IMG/VR virus record: IMGVR_UViG_3300031950_000001
Coordinates: 62,001 to 126,000 of that record
Source: a virus
Direction: 5' to 3' (one strand)
DNA length: 64,000 nucleotides
Below the pieces are notes generated by a model. It saw only the letters and a list, made by a program, of their open reading frames with translations, was not told the DNA's origin and ran no database searches. Position numbers and translations under genes: made by a program. Shown here in pieces: positions 42,464-51,849 of this stretch; within the stretch, counting starts at the first letter, position 1, and every line of letters begins with the position of its first letter.

Positions 42464-43204
42464 ATGGTTGGTAAATTCGCTGTCGATGGGCGTCGGCGTC
42501 CTTATCCTCCGCTGAAAGTAATTAAGCGTTTGGCCGATAAAATCTACAGCAATCTTCTCTTGTTTGCGGATAAGCCGATTCAGCAGGAGGAGATCGTCAA
42601 AATCGGCCAGCGGCTGATCGAGATTTTTAAGCCGCCCGATGAGAAAACGCTCTTTGACTGTCTCATACCTATTTATAATCAGACACTAAACAAATACGAA
42701 ATCGAGCGGTTCGCTTGGCGATTGGCGGCTAATGCTCGGCGAATCCGGAATTCGATTCCGGTGTCTTTTTGGTTTGGTCAGACAAAAGAAGAGCCGGCAA
42801 TTTGTCAGTTTATTGCCCCAGAGGAAGAAGGCGATGTTAGGCAAGGTTTTATGCGGTACTGTGTACTTACAGGTCCCGCAGCTACCATTACCGGACGTAT
42901 CTTTATCAACAGTTCTCGAAGATATCGTATTTATCGTGCAAGCAGCGTGAACGATCATCTGCGTCTTCGCTATCTATCGGCGGCAACATTTACGTGCCTT
43001 CTCATTCCGTCGCGAGCATCCTATCCGATGATCGATCCTTGGACTATCGGATGTACGAACAAACTTACCGCGCGTAACAAAAAACTTTTCGATCTCTGGT
43101 TACAAGCACGACGGGAACGGGTCGAAATAAAAGCTAGAAATGCCTATTATGTTCCGGTTATATTAAAGGATGGTTATACAAAAGACCTCGTAATTTCTTT
43201 TTAG
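42464..43204 (+). CDS. unknown basic phage protein
   Basis: A 246-residue protein with only a weak ribosome site (GGGAA) before ATG 42464, 35 bases after the large inverted repeat, so that element may control it. The sequence is basic, with helical N-terminal half (EIERFAWRLAANARRIRNSIP) and a beta-rich second half including RYRIYRASSVNDHLRLRYLS. No motif recognised. It starts a four-gene group with weakly conserved, possibly regulatory proteins. Confidence 0.55.
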   Translation: MVGKFAVDGRRRPYPPLKVIKRLADKIYSNLLLFADKPIQQEEIVKIGQRLIEIFKPPDEKTLFDCLIPIYNQTLNKYEIERFAWRLAANARRIRNSIPVSFWFGQTKEEPAICQFIAPEEEGDVRQGFMRYCVLTGPAATITGRIFINSSRRYRIYRASSVNDHLRLRYLSAATFTCLLIPSRASYPMIDPWTIGCTNKLTARNKKLFDLWLQARRERVEIKARNAYYVPVILKDGYTKDLVISF

Positions 43205-43225
43205 CTATTCAAGAAGGAGGCGGCA

Positions 43226-43663
43226 ATGCTCCAGTTTCGTCCGATCGGTAATCCGTCCGAAGTACCGTTTTACAATCCTGAGCGCGATCTTGCGCATGTT
43301 GGACCGCTACTAATCCGAGAGGCAATTGCGCAACTTGAGCCGTCTGCGCGCGAATTCTGGTTCAATGACTATCTGACTAAGAACAATGTTAGTGATGCGC
43401 AGCTTGCCGTAGCGGCAGAACGGATTGCGAAAGCCCTGAGCGACATGACAACCGATGCAAGGATCGCCCTAGGCCATGCGGGATTTTTCGACCTTCCTAT
43501 CGAAGTGCAAATAGCTGTTTATACGAAAATTGGCCAAGTATTTCTTGCCGCAACCCATACGGCCATACGTTGGACGCTTGATGAGAGCGTAACAAAAGCT
43601 CCTATTGCAGACCGAATTCAAGATGCTGCCCAAACCATCTCTTCGACAATCAAAATCGAGTAA
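43226..43663 (+). CDS. unknown helical protein
   Basis: A 145-residue, mostly helical soluble protein; AAGGAGG precedes ATG 43226. Contains REAIAQLEPSAREFWFNDYL and QLAVAAERIAKALSDM amphipathic helices. Its stop overlaps the next start (TAATG). No family recognised. Confidence 0.55.
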   Translation: MLQFRPIGNPSEVPFYNPERDLAHVGPLLIREAIAQLEPSAREFWFNDYLTKNNVSDAQLAVAAERIAKALSDMTTDARIALGHAGFFDLPIEVQIAVYTKIGQVFLAATHTAIRWTLDESVTKAPIADRIQDAAQTISSTIKIE

Positions 43664-44928
43664 TGCCTACGTTTCCTCGTCCGTACCTCAGTGAAAATCT
43701 CGTGATGCCGCTTCCGACGGACATTGTCTGTCCGTCATGCTGCGGTGTGGCCACAGTTTATCTTGACTCTCGTCATATGCCGATTATTTACTGCCGCAAA
43801 TGCGGACTGCAGTCGTTTATCAGTCTTTTTGATAAAGACGATCAAAGGCGTTGGTTCGAGCGACCATTCTTGCCGTCTCGACCGATTGAAGATAACGACT
43901 TGCCCGCGTTTACTGTATGGCTAAAGCGTTACTTTGATCCTCTTCTTTCAACAGCGGATGCACCGACGTTGCTTCGTCAGATTTTCTGTCGTATTGAGAA
44001 AAGATGGAAACGGTTCGCCTGCCCAGTGTATCATTGCGAAGGCCTTGTGACCGGATATGTTTCGCTAAGCAATCGCTCATTCTATGTGCATCGAAACTAC
44101 GACAATAGCACAGGCGGAATTTTGCCGCGGGCTGACGTCTTTAGGAGCAATCGAGCTATCTTTATTTCGCCGATCGATGCGCTGCGCTGCTATGTCATAA
44201 ACGCACGACAGAAAGGCAGTATTGATATTCCTATATACGCGGTTATTCAACGGGAATTAAAAATAAAATATCGCTGGCATGATCCTCCTTCGCCATTACT
44301 GCCTCTACTTAACATCAATCGAAAGTGCGAGATGATTTTTGCCATTCCCGCTGGTAGCGCCGCCAAGACGATAAATAGGATCGTTCGTGCCGCGAACGTG
44401 CTCAACGCATTTGTTTCAGCATACGACCCCGAAGAGTTTGATGACGTCGATAGCCTTATTGCTACCATCGAACGTCGCGCGCAGCCTGCCAGTAACGCGT
44501 ATTTCCTTATTAGCAACAGGAAGTTTTTCCTTCAAAAGGACAAACTCGTTACCGCCGATCTAAGCGAATATGATGGCGTACTACTTTTGGGTGGGGGTCT
44601 ATACGTAATTAAGCGCGAGAATTGTATTCTTGACGCTACTAAATTAGAACCGATCACCAATTTTGGTTTCAAAGTTGTCGGCTGCACCAGCAGGCGTTTG
44701 CTTGTCGATGTAACCTATATTGACGGAACAAAACTTAGAATTTCCGTGTCGCTTGAACTGCTACGAATATCGGCACAGATGCTTAGAAAGGCGATCATAC
44801 GTGCCTTAAACGCTGCTGGAAAAGTCCCCTTTATCCGTTGTTCGAGCAATCTATTAATGTATATTCTCCTAACAACGGCGAATCCCGAGGTAAATCTAGC
44901 ATCGTACGTTCGGCACATGGTAAGATGA
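43663..44928 (+). CDS. zinc-finger protein of unknown function
   Basis: A 421-residue protein starting on the last base of the previous stop. The N-terminus carries a zinc-ribbon pair CPSC (residue 23) and CRKC (near 45), as in primase and topoisomerase zinc domains. A middle region near 160-250 (FISPIDALRCYVINARQ, CEMIFAIPAGSAAK) could be a divergent TOPRIM-like or nucleotide-binding fold, but the acidic catalytic residues are not clear. If TOPRIM it would be a second, degenerate primase-like protein; this is speculative. Confidence 0.5.
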   Translation: MPTFPRPYLSENLVMPLPTDIVCPSCCGVATVYLDSRHMPIIYCRKCGLQSFISLFDKDDQRRWFERPFLPSRPIEDNDLPAFTVWLKRYFDPLLSTADAPTLLRQIFCRIEKRWKRFACPVYHCEGLVTGYVSLSNRSFYVHRNYDNSTGGILPRADVFRSNRAIFISPIDALRCYVINARQKGSIDIPIYAVIQRELKIKYRWHDPPSPLLPLLNINRKCEMIFAIPAGSAAKTINRIVRAANVLNAFVSAYDPEEFDDVDSLIATIERRAQPASNAYFLISNRKFFLQKDKLVTADLSEYDGVLLLGGGLYVIKRENCILDATKLEPITNFGFKVVGCTSRRLLVDVTYIDGTKLRISVSLELLRISAQMLRKAIIRALNAAGKVPFIRCSSNLLMYILLTTANPEVNLASYVRHMVR

Positions 44929-44976
44929 AAAAAACTGGGAGTTTCCGTTGTCATCTAACTGTAAAGGGGTAAGATT

Positions 44977-45375
44977 ATGTGTCGATGCAACGTAGAAACA
45001 CGTAGAGACGCTTGTGACATGCTGCAAAAAGGTCTCATGCGGTTTGCGACTGGAGCCGTGCGCAGTACCGACGCCGAAGGTGAACGGTGGGATCTGATTA
45101 CTCCGATTGGTTTAAGGCGTCTAGCCCAAACCTGCGCCGAAGGGGCTGCGAAATACGGCGAATATAATTGGCAGAAAGGTATTCCGGCTAGCGTAATGCT
45201 CAATCATGCGATACGGCATCTATATCTGTATTTGGCGGGGGATACAAACGAAGATCATCTTGCCCATGCGGCGTGGAATATCCTGGGCGTGTGTCATTTT
45301 GAAGAAGTTATGCCCGAAATGATCGACATTCCCACTCGACGTCGCGAAAAAACAAACGACGACAAAGCTGAGTAA
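44977..45375 (+). CDS. dATP/dGTP pyrophosphohydrolase-like protein (DUF5664 type)
   Basis: A 132-residue protein with AAAGGGG before ATG 44977. The block from about residue 23 (GAVRSTDAEGERWDLITPIGL) through AKYGEYNWQKGIP, HAIRHLYLYLAGD and EDHLAHAAWNILG matches the helical all-alpha NTP pyrophosphohydrolase family annotated as dATP/dGTP diphosphohydrolase N-terminal. Glu, His and Asp residues in this core bind metal. The product would trim the nucleotide pool during phage replication. I see no partner gene for modified base synthesis. Confidence 0.75.
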   Translation: MCRCNVETRRDACDMLQKGLMRFATGAVRSTDAEGERWDLITPIGLRRLAQTCAEGAAKYGEYNWQKGIPASVMLNHAIRHLYLYLAGDTNEDHLAHAAWNILGVCHFEEVMPEMIDIPTRRREKTNDDKAE

Positions 45376-45451
45376 CGCGTGTCTGTGGCGGCGTTTTGTG
45401 GCAGCGTGGAATCTGGCCTTCTTTTGCTGTTAGACCGCGATTTTCAATCCC

Positions 45452-47227
45452 ATGGCTTCCGACGTCGTTAAATCCGATTCCGTTCCACAAGCTGCGGTCG
45501 CCGTCGATCCCAAGGAAATTCTCGAAAAGCTTGCCAAAACGGTTCAAGCCAACGACAACACCAGCGCGCTTCTTCCGGTTCTTTTCTCGTTAAACGGCGA
45601 ACCGCTTCGGCTGGAAGATCATTTTGTTTTCAAGCCGCTTTTTAACCTCCACCAGCCGATGGAAACGGTTCTGATGTGCGGTCGTCAAGTAGGGAAAACT
45701 ACCAATATCGCGGTTCAGAGCCTTCTATTAGCCGCCAGCCTTCCCTACTTTACGGTTACCGTGGTCTTCCCTCGGGAAATTCATGCCGCCCGATTCAGTA
45801 CCCTTTATCTTAGCCCGCTTCTCCGCTCATCAGTTATAAGCGATATTTTGATGGGCAAGGATAGCGTGGATCAGGTGTTCCAGAAAGACTTTACGAACGG
45901 ATCCCATATCATCCTGACCTATGCTTACGATAATCCCGATCGAACACGTGGTATTGCGGCAACACGGCTATTGTGTGACGAAACACAAGATATGCTCCTT
46001 ACGTCTATTGAAATCATTAAAGAGACGCTTTCTCATGCCAAATTTGGCGTACAGGCCCTTTATGCCGGAACTCCGAAAACGACAAGCAACACCTTAGCCA
46101 CCCTCTGGTACCGAAGCAGCCAAGCGGAATGGTTTATACGTTGTACCCATTGTACGACAAACGGTAAACCGACTTGGAACATTCCCTCGCCGGATCATCA
46201 TTTAGAGAAGCTTCTGGGACCCGTCCATGAGAAAATTTCCGAAAGATACCCTGCCTTACTGTGTCATAAATGCCGACAACCGATTTCGCCGCGAAACGGG
46301 CAATGGGTCCATCGATATCGAGATAGGATCCCCGATTTTACGGGGTATCACGTCCCCCAAATTCTTCTTCCGCATCATTATGCCAACCCTAGAAACTGGG
46401 CAACGCTTCTAAAGAAGACGAACGGTCCAACATACATCTTCTACAACGAGGTCATGGGGTGGCCATATGATGCTGCAGCCGCCATTGTAAGCGAGCAAGA
46501 TTTGATCCGTGCCTCTACATTAGGGGAAAATAAAGATGAACTTGCGGTCCAAGAGGCTAAAAAATATACGGTTACGGCTCTTGGTGTAGACTGGGGCGGC
46601 GGCGGGGAGGATATGACGAGCTTTACCACCCTTGCGCTTGTAGGCCTCTGTCCGGACGGCAAATTGCACGTCATTTGGGGGAAAAGGCTTCTTACGCCAA
46701 ACGATCATCTTCGTGAGGCCGCCGAAATCTGCCGGTATTGCTGTTACTTTAACCCTACTTTTCTGGCCCACGACTACGGCGGAGGAGGTACGGTTCGTGA
46801 GACAATCCTTGTAAATGCCGGCTTTCCGGACCACAAAATCGTCCCCATGTTATATGCGGGAACGAGCATGGCGGCCGTTTATAAGGTTAAAGAGCCGAAC
46901 GAGCTTAACCCTCGTTCTTACATCCTCATTAATAAAACAAAGACCATTCAGATACTTTGTGCGCTTATCAAACTTGGCCAGATTAGATTTTTTGCTTATA
47001 ACAGGCAGAATCCGCAGGAATGCTTAACGGCCGATTTTCTGAATTTGAAAGAAGAGCGTACCGTTTCTCTCGTCCGCGAGCGCTATCATATCTCTAAGCA
47101 AACCGGCTCTATCGACGATTTCGTTCACGCCGTCAACTATGCGTGCATTGCCATATGGCTAAATACGCGCTGGCCCGATATGGCAAATGCCGTGGCTGAA
47201 TACGCGTCGGAGCAACTCGTCGAATAA
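45452..47227 (+). CDS. terL: terminase large subunit
   Basis: A 591-residue protein. ATPase motifs: Walker A CGRQVGKTT near residue 76, Walker B LLCDETQD near 173 and the coupling motif AGTPKTT near 208. A zinc-binding insertion with CTHC (near 230) and CHKC (near 270) separates ATPase and nuclease. The RNase H-like nuclease starts GVDWGGGGED near 377, followed by AHDYGGGG near 445 and a C-terminal DDFVHAVNY Asp. It packages DNA into the head. No small terminase was recognised nearby, and the ATG lacks a clear ribosome site. Confidence 0.9.
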   Translation: MASDVVKSDSVPQAAVAVDPKEILEKLAKTVQANDNTSALLPVLFSLNGEPLRLEDHFVFKPLFNLHQPMETVLMCGRQVGKTTNIAVQSLLLAASLPYFTVTVVFPREIHAARFSTLYLSPLLRSSVISDILMGKDSVDQVFQKDFTNGSHIILTYAYDNPDRTRGIAATRLLCDETQDMLLTSIEIIKETLSHAKFGVQALYAGTPKTTSNTLATLWYRSSQAEWFIRCTHCTTNGKPTWNIPSPDHHLEKLLGPVHEKISERYPALLCHKCRQPISPRNGQWVHRYRDRIPDFTGYHVPQILLPHHYANPRNWATLLKKTNGPTYIFYNEVMGWPYDAAAAIVSEQDLIRASTLGENKDELAVQEAKKYTVTALGVDWGGGGEDMTSFTTLALVGLCPDGKLHVIWGKRLLTPNDHLREAAEICRYCCYFNPTFLAHDYGGGGTVRETILVNAGFPDHKIVPMLYAGTSMAAVYKVKEPNELNPRSYILINKTKTIQILCALIKLGQIRFFAYNRQNPQECLTADFLNLKEERTVSLVRERYHISKQTGSIDDFVHAVNYACIAIWLNTRWPDMANAVAEYASEQLVE

Positions 47228-47253
47228 GTTATAATAAGATAAGTGAGAAATTA

Positions 47254-47387
47254 GATTCCGGAATTTTAGCAGCCTACGATGAATACCCTTTTTGGGGGGT
47301 TTCGTCAGAATTTGATTCCGGAATCAAATTTTTTAAAATGTTACGAACGTCAAGAATCGTAATAAATTTGATTCCGGAATCAAATTT
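47254..47387. repeat. palindromic element copies 9-11 (cluster)
   Basis: Two near-perfect copies (47309-47330 and 47364-47387) spaced 56 bases apart, and a degenerate copy (GATTCCGGAATT at 47254-47265) 60 bases before the first. All lie between the terminase stop and the head operon start at 47412. Both good copies are followed by TTTTTT. Confidence 0.85.
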
Positions 47388-47411
47388 TTTAACTCTATCG
47401 GAGGCAAGACG

Positions 47412-48581
47412 ATGGCATTTCTTGACCAGCGATCTGACAAAAGCGGCCAAAAAACCGCCAGTATTATGACGAGTTTCCAGGCGCCAGCGTTTGTAAAGTC
47501 GGCATCGTTAGATCAAATCATGGGTAAGGAGGCCAAGGGTAGTCTTGACTATGCGGATCCGTATCATAAACGCTACCCGATTACAAATCCGGCAGCGATA
47601 TGGATGTCGGCTGCCTATTTTTGGCTTGAAAAGAACGCCGATGAAGACGTAGAACGTCGTATTATTGAGGCTGCCGAATTATTCAATATTAAAGATGAGG
47701 TTCTTCAGCTCAAAAGCGAAATCTCAAAGACCCTCGAAAAGCAGGCCGCTGACGAGGAAGTTTCCGACGATTACTTTGCCTTGGTCAAAGAAGTTGCTGG
47801 GCACAAGCGCCGTTACTATCCGCTTCGTAACCGCCAGGAAGTGAAAGTAGCGGCCCGATACTTTAACGAAAACCGGGCGAGCATTCCTCGGTTTGAAGAC
47901 CGCTATCAGATGGCCAACAAAATTCTTGCGGCGGCCGAGCGAGAAGGCGTTTACATCGGAGATGAGTTGGACGCACTTCTCAAATCGGCTTGTATCGGAG
48001 TACCGTCCTTTGACGGACTCTGCAAAGTAATCCGAAACCGGGTCAATATGGCTAAGGTCGATGGCAAATACGATCTTGCTGTCGAATTGGAGGAACTGGC
48101 CAAGAAGGTAACGCATCTCGAAAAAACGGCTTCGCTGAATATTGGCGAGGTTCAGGCAGTTCTGGAGCTTATCGATAATCTCGATAATACAAATAGGTGG
48201 ACCCGCCATTACCATTTAGCGGGGCTTCCCGAAGATTATATCTTTACGGTTACGGAAAAGAGCGCTGAGTTAGTGAATATCGTCGTCAACCCCGATACGG
48301 GTGCTATTTATAACGCCGATGCTTTTAAGGACCTTACGCCTTCTTCGCTCATCCCATCCCTCGGAGAAGATTTTGTTAAGTTGGCTTCAGATCCGGACGT
48401 TGATCGGTTCGATCAAAATCGGCTTCAAGAAGCGCTTTCGAACTATGGTTATGGTGCGATTTTCGATGACGTAATGGCGAGTCTAGGGATCGCCCCTATC
48501 ATGAAAGTCGAGAAGGGTTATCAGATTCCGGACTATATGTGGTCAAGGTTGGCACGCTATGGACGACCAATTGCAAGTTGA
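47412..48581 (+). CDS. head-module protein, unknown
   Basis: A 389-residue, largely helical protein with GGAGG before ATG 47412. It contains two diverged versions of a pattern K-R-x-Y-P...N...A-A-x-Y-F (residues about 52-70 and 134-155), suggesting an internal duplication. Rich in Lys/Glu, soluble, without signal sequence. The place between terminase and portal suggests a head scaffold, core or minor capsid protein. I do not recognise a prohead protease or major capsid signature. Confidence 0.5.
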   Translation: MAFLDQRSDKSGQKTASIMTSFQAPAFVKSASLDQIMGKEAKGSLDYADPYHKRYPITNPAAIWMSAAYFWLEKNADEDVERRIIEAAELFNIKDEVLQLKSEISKTLEKQAADEEVSDDYFALVKEVAGHKRRYYPLRNRQEVKVAARYFNENRASIPRFEDRYQMANKILAAAEREGVYIGDELDALLKSACIGVPSFDGLCKVIRNRVNMAKVDGKYDLAVELEELAKKVTHLEKTASLNIGEVQAVLELIDNLDNTNRWTRHYHLAGLPEDYIFTVTEKSAELVNIVVNPDTGAIYNADAFKDLTPSSLIPSLGEDFVKLASDPDVDRFDQNRLQEALSNYGYGAIFDDVMASLGIAPIMKVEKGYQIPDYMWSRLARYGRPIAS

Positions 48582-48903
48582 TGCTAGCGTTATTGAAGGT
48601 TTGGCCGTGGCACTTAAACAGGCCGCAGAGGCTATGAAAAATATCGATAAATCGAAGCTTTACCTTGTCATTGCTTCTGTAACCGGCCGACCTTCTGTAT
48701 TTGAATTTGACTCGATTGAGCAGTGTAAGGCCAAAGTGGCCGAACTGCACCAAGAAAAGAAAGACTATCCTCTCTTTGTTTATTTGTTTGAAGGTAGGAA
48801 GTGGAGCGTCCGTAATAGTCCTCTGTCTCTAGTGTCTCCCGATGGCCAGTTTTATCTTATTCGTCCTGAGTCTATAACCGAGGAGCAAGTCGATGTCATC
48901 TGA
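48559..48903 (+). CDS. small head-module protein
   Basis: A 114-residue protein starting inside the previous gene (overlap 23 bases). N-terminal helices (EGLAVALKQAAEAMKNIDKS) precede a beta-rich part resembling a small sandwich (KLYLVIASVTGRPSVFEF, QFYLIRPESI). No family recognised. It overlaps the next gene by 11 bases. Confidence 0.5.
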   Translation: MDDQLQVDASVIEGLAVALKQAAEAMKNIDKSKLYLVIASVTGRPSVFEFDSIEQCKAKVAELHQEKKDYPLFVYLFEGRKWSVRNSPLSLVSPDGQFYLIRPESITEEQVDVI

Positions 48904-49552
48904 CGTTCCTGAAACCGAGGTTTCCTTGCTTCAGAACGAGGATAAATATAAAGCTTTAGGAATACAGATTGTCGAGGATGACGTTCATGTCGTCGGAAAA
49001 GGCATGTTTTACAGCGTCCCAAAGTCTAAAGGAGGTGTTATGACCTGGTATAACCCAAACAAAGTCGAAACGGTAATCGTAGATCCGGGTACTGAGTTTG
49101 AGCGGATATTTAACCCGACAACCGGAAGGTCGGAACCTTCCAAAGGAGCTGCCGAACTTTTAAAAGCAGTAATCCAAGAACACGGTAGCGGTCCTCCGTC
49201 CGCAAGTCCAGGATATGCTCAGCCAGCTTTTGTTCCGGAAACCATTCATAAAAACGAGCTAAAGGTAACCTTCGCTGTTACTGGTTCGCCAATCCTAATT
49301 ACAAGTCGGTATTACAAACACATCATTACCGAGAACAAGCGATTCATCATTCTCATTAAGTCATTGGCCGATAGAGGCGAAGAGATGCTTGATTTTGTCT
49401 CTTCAAACGAGTCGACCATCGGCATTCATGTGGACGGGCTCGACAGCGTTCTCGTAACGACAACTGCCGAGTATACCGCTTTTGAATTTAACGGGTTCAA
49501 ATTCCAAATCTTTAAGATTCTTGACGAACGATTTCCAGGCAGGCCGTCATGA
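48893..49552 (+). CDS. unknown head-module protein
   Basis: A 219-residue protein; ATG 48893 has GAGGAG upstream and overlaps the previous stop. Middle segment MTWYNPNKVETVIVDPGTEF is followed by a linker with Gly/Pro/Ser and a C-terminal alpha/beta domain (TFAVTGSPILITSRYYKH). Translation is coupled to the portal gene through ATGA. Function not recognised. Confidence 0.5.
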   Translation: MSSDVPETEVSLLQNEDKYKALGIQIVEDDVHVVGKGMFYSVPKSKGGVMTWYNPNKVETVIVDPGTEFERIFNPTTGRSEPSKGAAELLKAVIQEHGSGPPSASPGYAQPAFVPETIHKNELKVTFAVTGSPILITSRYYKHIITENKRFIILIKSLADRGEEMLDFVSSNESTIGIHVDGLDSVLVTTTAEYTAFEFNGFKFQIFKILDERFPGRPS

Positions 49553-51471
49553 TTGATAACCCATTCCAGACAACCGGTGCTGGGCCGTTTGGAGACGCCT
49601 ATACTTATCGTGCCCGCTTTCAACCATTTCCAGCGCCTTGGTTTGATTATGCTAGCACCCAGCTTCCTGCGACGCTATGGGATGCTCTGCGTTGGTGTGA
49701 GTTTCTCGTAACGACGCAGCCGGTCTATAGATCGGCGATTGAACGAATCATTTCCTACTTTATTACTGAAATCGAGGTTACCGGCACCGATCGAGAAGGA
49801 AAACGGAGCTATAAAGACCTCCTTGAGAACGTCTTAGGCATTTATGGCCATTTAAAGTCGTTCGGTCTGGACTATTTCACGTATGGCAACTCTTTTGTTA
49901 GCGTCATCGCTCCGTTCGAGAAGTTTGCCAGGTGTACCAATAAGGAATGCTCGTTTGAGACAACCGTTCTTCGTCTTTTCGACAATAAAGATAACAACAA
50001 AGCACGATGGACCGACGGCGAGCTTTTCGCAACATGCCCTGCCTGCAAAAGGAATGTCAAATGGCACGTCATTTCGCGACGTAATTTAACTGCCGAAAAG
50101 CTCGTTATAAAGCGTTGGTCGCCATTTGAGATCGAAATCGAATTCGATCCCTTCTCCGGCGCAACACGACATATTTGGCGTATTCCAGCCTACTTTAGAA
50201 CCGAAGTCGCGAAAGGCTCTCCTCTTACCATCGCCAATGCACCGGATGAAGTTTTGCTAGCGGCTACGCGGAATCAGAATATCCGGTTCTATCCTTCGGA
50301 GATTTTCCACGCCAAAGTACCTACTTTGGCGGGGCATATCCTCCGCGGATGGGGTATAAGTCCCGTTTTGGCGCATTTCAGGCAGGCGTGGCTTGTCGCA
50401 CTGTTCCATAGACATAACGAAGCTGTTGCGCTTGACTACATCATTCCGCTACGGATTCTTACCCCCGCAACGAGGGGAGGGGCATTAGGGGATTCGCTAA
50501 TGGCGGGGGATGCGGGCATTATTTCGCAACAGCTTCATTTTGCCGTTCAAGCCCGTAGATACGATCCGACTAGTTGGGCTATCTTTCCGTTTCCGGTTCA
50601 ATATCAATTTGTGGGAGCAGAAGCTAGTCATTTAGCCCCGGTTCAGCTGTTGGATTATGTGCGTGCCGAGCTTTTAGAATCTGTCGGCATCCCGATGGAG
50701 CTTTATCGAGGCTCGTTGTCAGTTCAAGCCGCCCCAGCAGCATTACGACTGTTTGAGGCGAACTGGTCTTACATTATTCATATCTTTAACCGGTTCTTGC
50801 AATGGGTTGCAGATAAGATTGCTGCCCTCTTAGATTGGGACCGAGTCCAGGTCAAGCTGGTTAAGCCGTCCATTAGTGATGACATCAATAAACAGCTGGC
50901 CAAGATACAGCTTATGCAAGCTGGGCTGGTCTCCAAGCAAACCGCCCTCAAAGCGCTCGGCATCGAAGATTTCCTCGAAGAGACGCAGCAGGCTCTTACG
51001 GAGGAGAAACAGCTCACGACACTGCTCGAAAAGAGCAAGGAGGATATCGAAAAGAGCCAAGCTATGCGTCAATTGCTAAGCTTGCCTGCAGGGGCCGGAG
51101 AGCAAGCCGCGCAGGGCGCAGTTATTGGTGGTCCTCCTCCCGCGGTAATGGGGGGAGGCATGCCTCCACAGCAGGGTGGCGGCGGAGGTGCTCCTCAAGG
51201 TCCGATGCCGATGCCTGGCCCAGTGTCGCCTACGGATCAAGTGCTGGCACAGCTGACTATGCGTCAATCGACCATGACCGTCCAAGATTTGGAACAGGTC
51301 GCTACAACGTTTGCTCAGCAGCTTATGCAGATGCCGCTTGGTCAGCGTATTAGCGAACTGAGACGGCTTCGGGTGAAGAATCCTACTGTCCATGCCCTTG
51401 TTAAAGCAAAAGTCGAGGAAATGGACCGTGAAATGACGCGACGGGCAAGACAGACGATGATGCCGCGCTAG
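49549..51471 (+). CDS. portal protein
   Basis: A 640-residue protein of typical portal size starting in an ATGA overlap. The N-terminal third (VYRSAIERIISYFITEIE near 60, FGLDYFTYGNSFVSVIAP near 105) and the central HILRGWGISPVLAHFRQAW and SVGIPMELYRGSLS match the stem and clip helices of tailed-phage portals. An insertion with CTNKEC and CPACK (residues about 128-170) forms a probable zinc finger, unusual in portals. The C-terminus has a Gly/Pro/Gln-rich linker and a basic helix. Confidence 0.75.
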   Translation: MIDNPFQTTGAGPFGDAYTYRARFQPFPAPWFDYASTQLPATLWDALRWCEFLVTTQPVYRSAIERIISYFITEIEVTGTDREGKRSYKDLLENVLGIYGHLKSFGLDYFTYGNSFVSVIAPFEKFARCTNKECSFETTVLRLFDNKDNNKARWTDGELFATCPACKRNVKWHVISRRNLTAEKLVIKRWSPFEIEIEFDPFSGATRHIWRIPAYFRTEVAKGSPLTIANAPDEVLLAATRNQNIRFYPSEIFHAKVPTLAGHILRGWGISPVLAHFRQAWLVALFHRHNEAVALDYIIPLRILTPATRGGALGDSLMAGDAGIISQQLHFAVQARRYDPTSWAIFPFPVQYQFVGAEASHLAPVQLLDYVRAELLESVGIPMELYRGSLSVQAAPAALRLFEANWSYIIHIFNRFLQWVADKIAALLDWDRVQVKLVKPSISDDINKQLAKIQLMQAGLVSKQTALKALGIEDFLEETQQALTEEKQLTTLLEKSKEDIEKSQAMRQLLSLPAGAGEQAAQGAVIGGPPPAVMGGGMPPQQGGGGGAPQGPMPMPGPVSPTDQVLAQLTMRQSTMTVQDLEQVATTFAQQLMQMPLGQRISELRRLRVKNPTVHALVKAKVEEMDREMTRRARQTMMPR

Positions 51472-51495
51472 AAATTTGATTCCGGAATCAAATTT
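51472..51495. repeat. palindromic element copy 12 abutting a start codon
   Basis: Perfect 24-bp dyad ending one base before ATG 51496; its GGAA is the only Shine-Dalgarno-like sequence for that gene. Confidence 0.9.
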
Positions 51496-51849
51496 ATGGA
51501 AATCTTTTGGATTCACGAGCTTCCAAAGGATCCGCAATCTCTCGTGATCCCCGGCGTTCCGTCTCTTTATGAGCGACTATATGAAGATGAGGAGGCGGAG
51601 CGGAAGGATATTCTACGCTGTTTCATGCAACTTAAGTCCGAACTAGCATTGACTCAAGAGTCGATTGACGTTGATGACTTAAAACCGGTCGATGTGTTAA
51701 ACGAGAATGTTTACGACGAGCAGCCACATGTAATAGTCAATGTGCCGAAAAAAGAGGATGGGTCGGATGATCAAGACGAGCGTGCTACGCCAGCGAATTT
51801 ACTTCAAGCGCTTCGCCGCTTGAGTACGGATAGAAAAGGGTCGAAATAA
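51496..51849 (+). CDS. small acidic phage protein
   Basis: A 117-residue acidic protein (Glu/Asp-rich, DEEAERKDILRCF, KEDGSDDQDERA). The ATG directly follows a palindromic element whose centre GGA must serve as ribosome site, so hairpin formation in the mRNA would hide it. It overlaps the next gene by one base (TAATG). No family recognised; a scaffold-like role is possible from its charge. Confidence 0.55.
   Translation: MEIFWIHELPKDPQSLVIPGVPSLYERLYEDEEAERKDILRCFMQLKSELALTQESIDVDDLKPVDVLNENVYDEQPHVIVNVPKKEDGSDDQDERATPANLLQALRRLSTDRKGSK

Noticed and set aside
43663-44928. Second primase based on the N-terminal zinc ribbon
   Set aside because: The TOPRIM acidic residues are not visible; I kept it as an unknown zinc-finger protein.
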